A stretch of DNA of 64,000 nucleotides from an uncultured Flavobacteriaceae bacterium (GTDB lineage: Bacteria; Bacteroidota; Bacteroidia; Flavobacteriales; Flavobacteriaceae). Positions 63,135 through 64,000 of the stretch are shown piece by piece (position 1 is the stretch's first letter; every line of letters starts with the position of its first letter). The notes beneath the pieces were generated by a model that saw nothing but the letters and a program-made list of their open reading frames with translations, had not been told where the DNA came from and made no database searches. A program made the translations under genes and the position numbers. The stretch lies in contig CANMSA010000016.1 in assembly GCA_947500385.1 (NCBI GenBank), positions 92,733 through 156,732 on the forward strand, written 5' to 3'.

Positions 63135-64000
63135 ATGTACTATGTAGGATTGGATATCGGCAGCAGTTCGATCAAGGCTGCCCTTGTGGACGCTTCCTCG
63201 GGTAGGAGCCTAGGGGTGGTTCAGGAACCGGCCCTTGAGATGGGGATGCTCGCGCTGCGGAACGGCTGGGCGGAACAGGATCCCGACCGGTGGTGGGAAC
63301 ACGTATGTGCGGCGATCGCCTCTTTGAAGCGTACCTATGGGGTCAGCGCCGATCGTATCATCGGTATCGGCATCTCCTATCAGATGCACGGGCTGGTACT
63401 GGTGGATGGGCAAGGGCGCCCGCTTCGCCCCTCGATCATCTGGTGCGACAGCCGTGCGGTCGAGATCGGCCGGGAGGCCTTCGGGGCCATCGGTGAAGAA
63501 AAGTGCGGTACCCGCCTTTTGAATTCCCCGGCCAACTTCACCGCCTCCAAGCTCAAATGGGTCAGGGACAACGAACCACAGCTTTATGCAAGGGCGTACA
63601 AGTTCATGCTTCCGGGGGACTATATCGCCTATAAGCTCACCGGCACGATCAATACCACGGTATCGGGCCTCTCCGAGGGGATCCTGTGGGACTTCGAACA
63701 GGGGCGGGTGGCCGATTTCCTGTTGGAACACTACGGGATCGATCCCTCCCTGGTGCCCGATATCACGGATACCTTCGCCGAACAGTGTGCGGTGAACGGG
63801 GAAGGGGCCATTGCCAGCGGCCTCGCCGAGGGCACCCCGATCTATTACCGTGCGGGGGACCAGCCCAACAACGCCCTGTCGCTCAACGTGTTCGAGCCGG
63901 GGGAGGTGGCCGCCACCGGCGGCACCTCGGGGGTGGTCTATGCGGTCACCGAGAACCTCTCGGCAAAGGAGAGCTCGCGGGTGAACAACTTCGCCCATGT
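63135..64000 (+). CDS. xylB: xylulokinase, FGGY family (incomplete, runs off the window)
   Basis: The first 288 codons are present; the gene is open at the window end. It phosphorylates D-xylulose with ATP to give D-xylulose-5-phosphate. Visible are the N-terminal phosphate loop GLDIGSSSIKAAL, the sugar-binding QMHGLVLV (MHG motif of xylulokinases), the FGGY signature FTASKLKWVRDNEP, and AGDQPNNALS with the catalytic Asp. It begins ATGTACTATGTAGGATTGG. Codon use is strongly GC-rich, with most third positions G or C, unlike all other genes in this window (for example CTG, GCC and CGG are frequent). The likely explanation is recent transfer or unusual codon selection. A xylA-type isomerase gene may follow beyond the window. 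Confidence 0.9.
   Translation, partial: MYYVGLDIGSSSIKAALVDASSGRSLGVVQEPALEMGMLALRNGWAEQDPDRWWEHVCAAIASLKRTYGVSADRIIGIGISYQMHGLVLVDGQGRPLRPSIIWCDSRAVEIGREAFGAIGEEKCGTRLLNSPANFTASKLKWVRDNEPQLYARAYKFMLPGDYIAYKLTGTINTTVSGLSEGILWDFEQGRVADFLLEHYGIDPSLVPDITDTFAEQCAVNGEGAIASGLAEGTPIYYRAGDQPNNALSLNVFEPGEVAATGGTSGVVYAVTENLSAKESSRVNNFAH

Noticed and set aside
63210..63998. Long minus-strand and other frames across the xylulokinase gene
   Set aside because: GC-rich sequence lacks stop codons in several frames; only the plus-strand frame from 63135 shows a protein family (FGGY kinase).
1..64000. CRISPR arrays, IS elements, prophage, tRNA or rRNA genes
   Set aside because: I found no regularly spaced short repeats, transposase motifs, inverted terminal repeats, phage structural genes or cloverleaf-like sequences on reading both strands by eye; short tRNAs could still be missed.

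Overview
The window looks like a chromosomal segment of a marine Flavobacteriaceae species (Bacteroidota). The pointers are two SusC/SusD pairs, many lipoproteins, TAnnTTTG-type -7 boxes, a hybrid two-component sensor, and enzymes for brown-algal alginate and for xylan. From memory, the left part resembles the alginolytic operon described in Zobellia galactanivorans; I could not compare them directly.

Region 1 (about 48-22113) is an alginate-use block. Reading in the direction of most transcription (minus strand), it holds a two-domain PL6 lyase, a lipoprotein with two tandem alginate-lyase-2 domains, a KdgF cupin and an SDR reductase. Next come SusC, SusD, a PKD-domain surface lipoprotein and two adjacent PL7 lyases, then a FadR-type GntR regulator, an MFS uronate transporter, a second SDR, KDG kinase and KDPG aldolase. 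Together these cover depolymerisation, uptake of oligosaccharides, ring opening of the unsaturated uronate, reduction to KDG, phosphorylation, and cleavage to pyruvate and glyceraldehyde-3-phosphate. Four promoters carry the same operator, palindromes of the type TGGTnnACCA repeated every 13 bp. This predicts one regulon controlled by the GntR protein, and it appears to include a divergent sugar-isomerase-like gene and an RraA-family gene not usually linked to alginate.

Region 2 (22288-32058) is ordinary accessory sequence: a Crp-like regulator, a fatty acid hydroxylase-family membrane protein, a small secreted protein, a PLP decarboxylase, and a TetR-controlled RND efflux operon with two matching 18-bp palindromic operators.

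Region 3 (32201-51785) is a xylan-type locus: esterase, GH26, a carbohydrate-binding protein, a second SusC/SusD pair, an FG-GAP/ASPIC protein, a lipoprotein with duplicated CBM-like modules, a GH10 xylanase, a HAD phosphatase, a cytoplasmic GH43, a GPH symporter and a second GH10 xylanase. A large hybrid sensor (58535-62713) and the start of a xylulokinase gene (63135 onward, strikingly GC-rich) probably belong to the same pentose pathway.

Region 4 (52031-58299) separates these: a TPR histidine kinase with a LuxR-type response regulator, next to two lipoproteins that share a C-terminal bulb-type lectin domain, one of them fused to a subtilisin-like protease. This lectin/protease pair is the least familiar part of the window. 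I saw no tRNA, rRNA, CRISPR array, IS element or phage genes.
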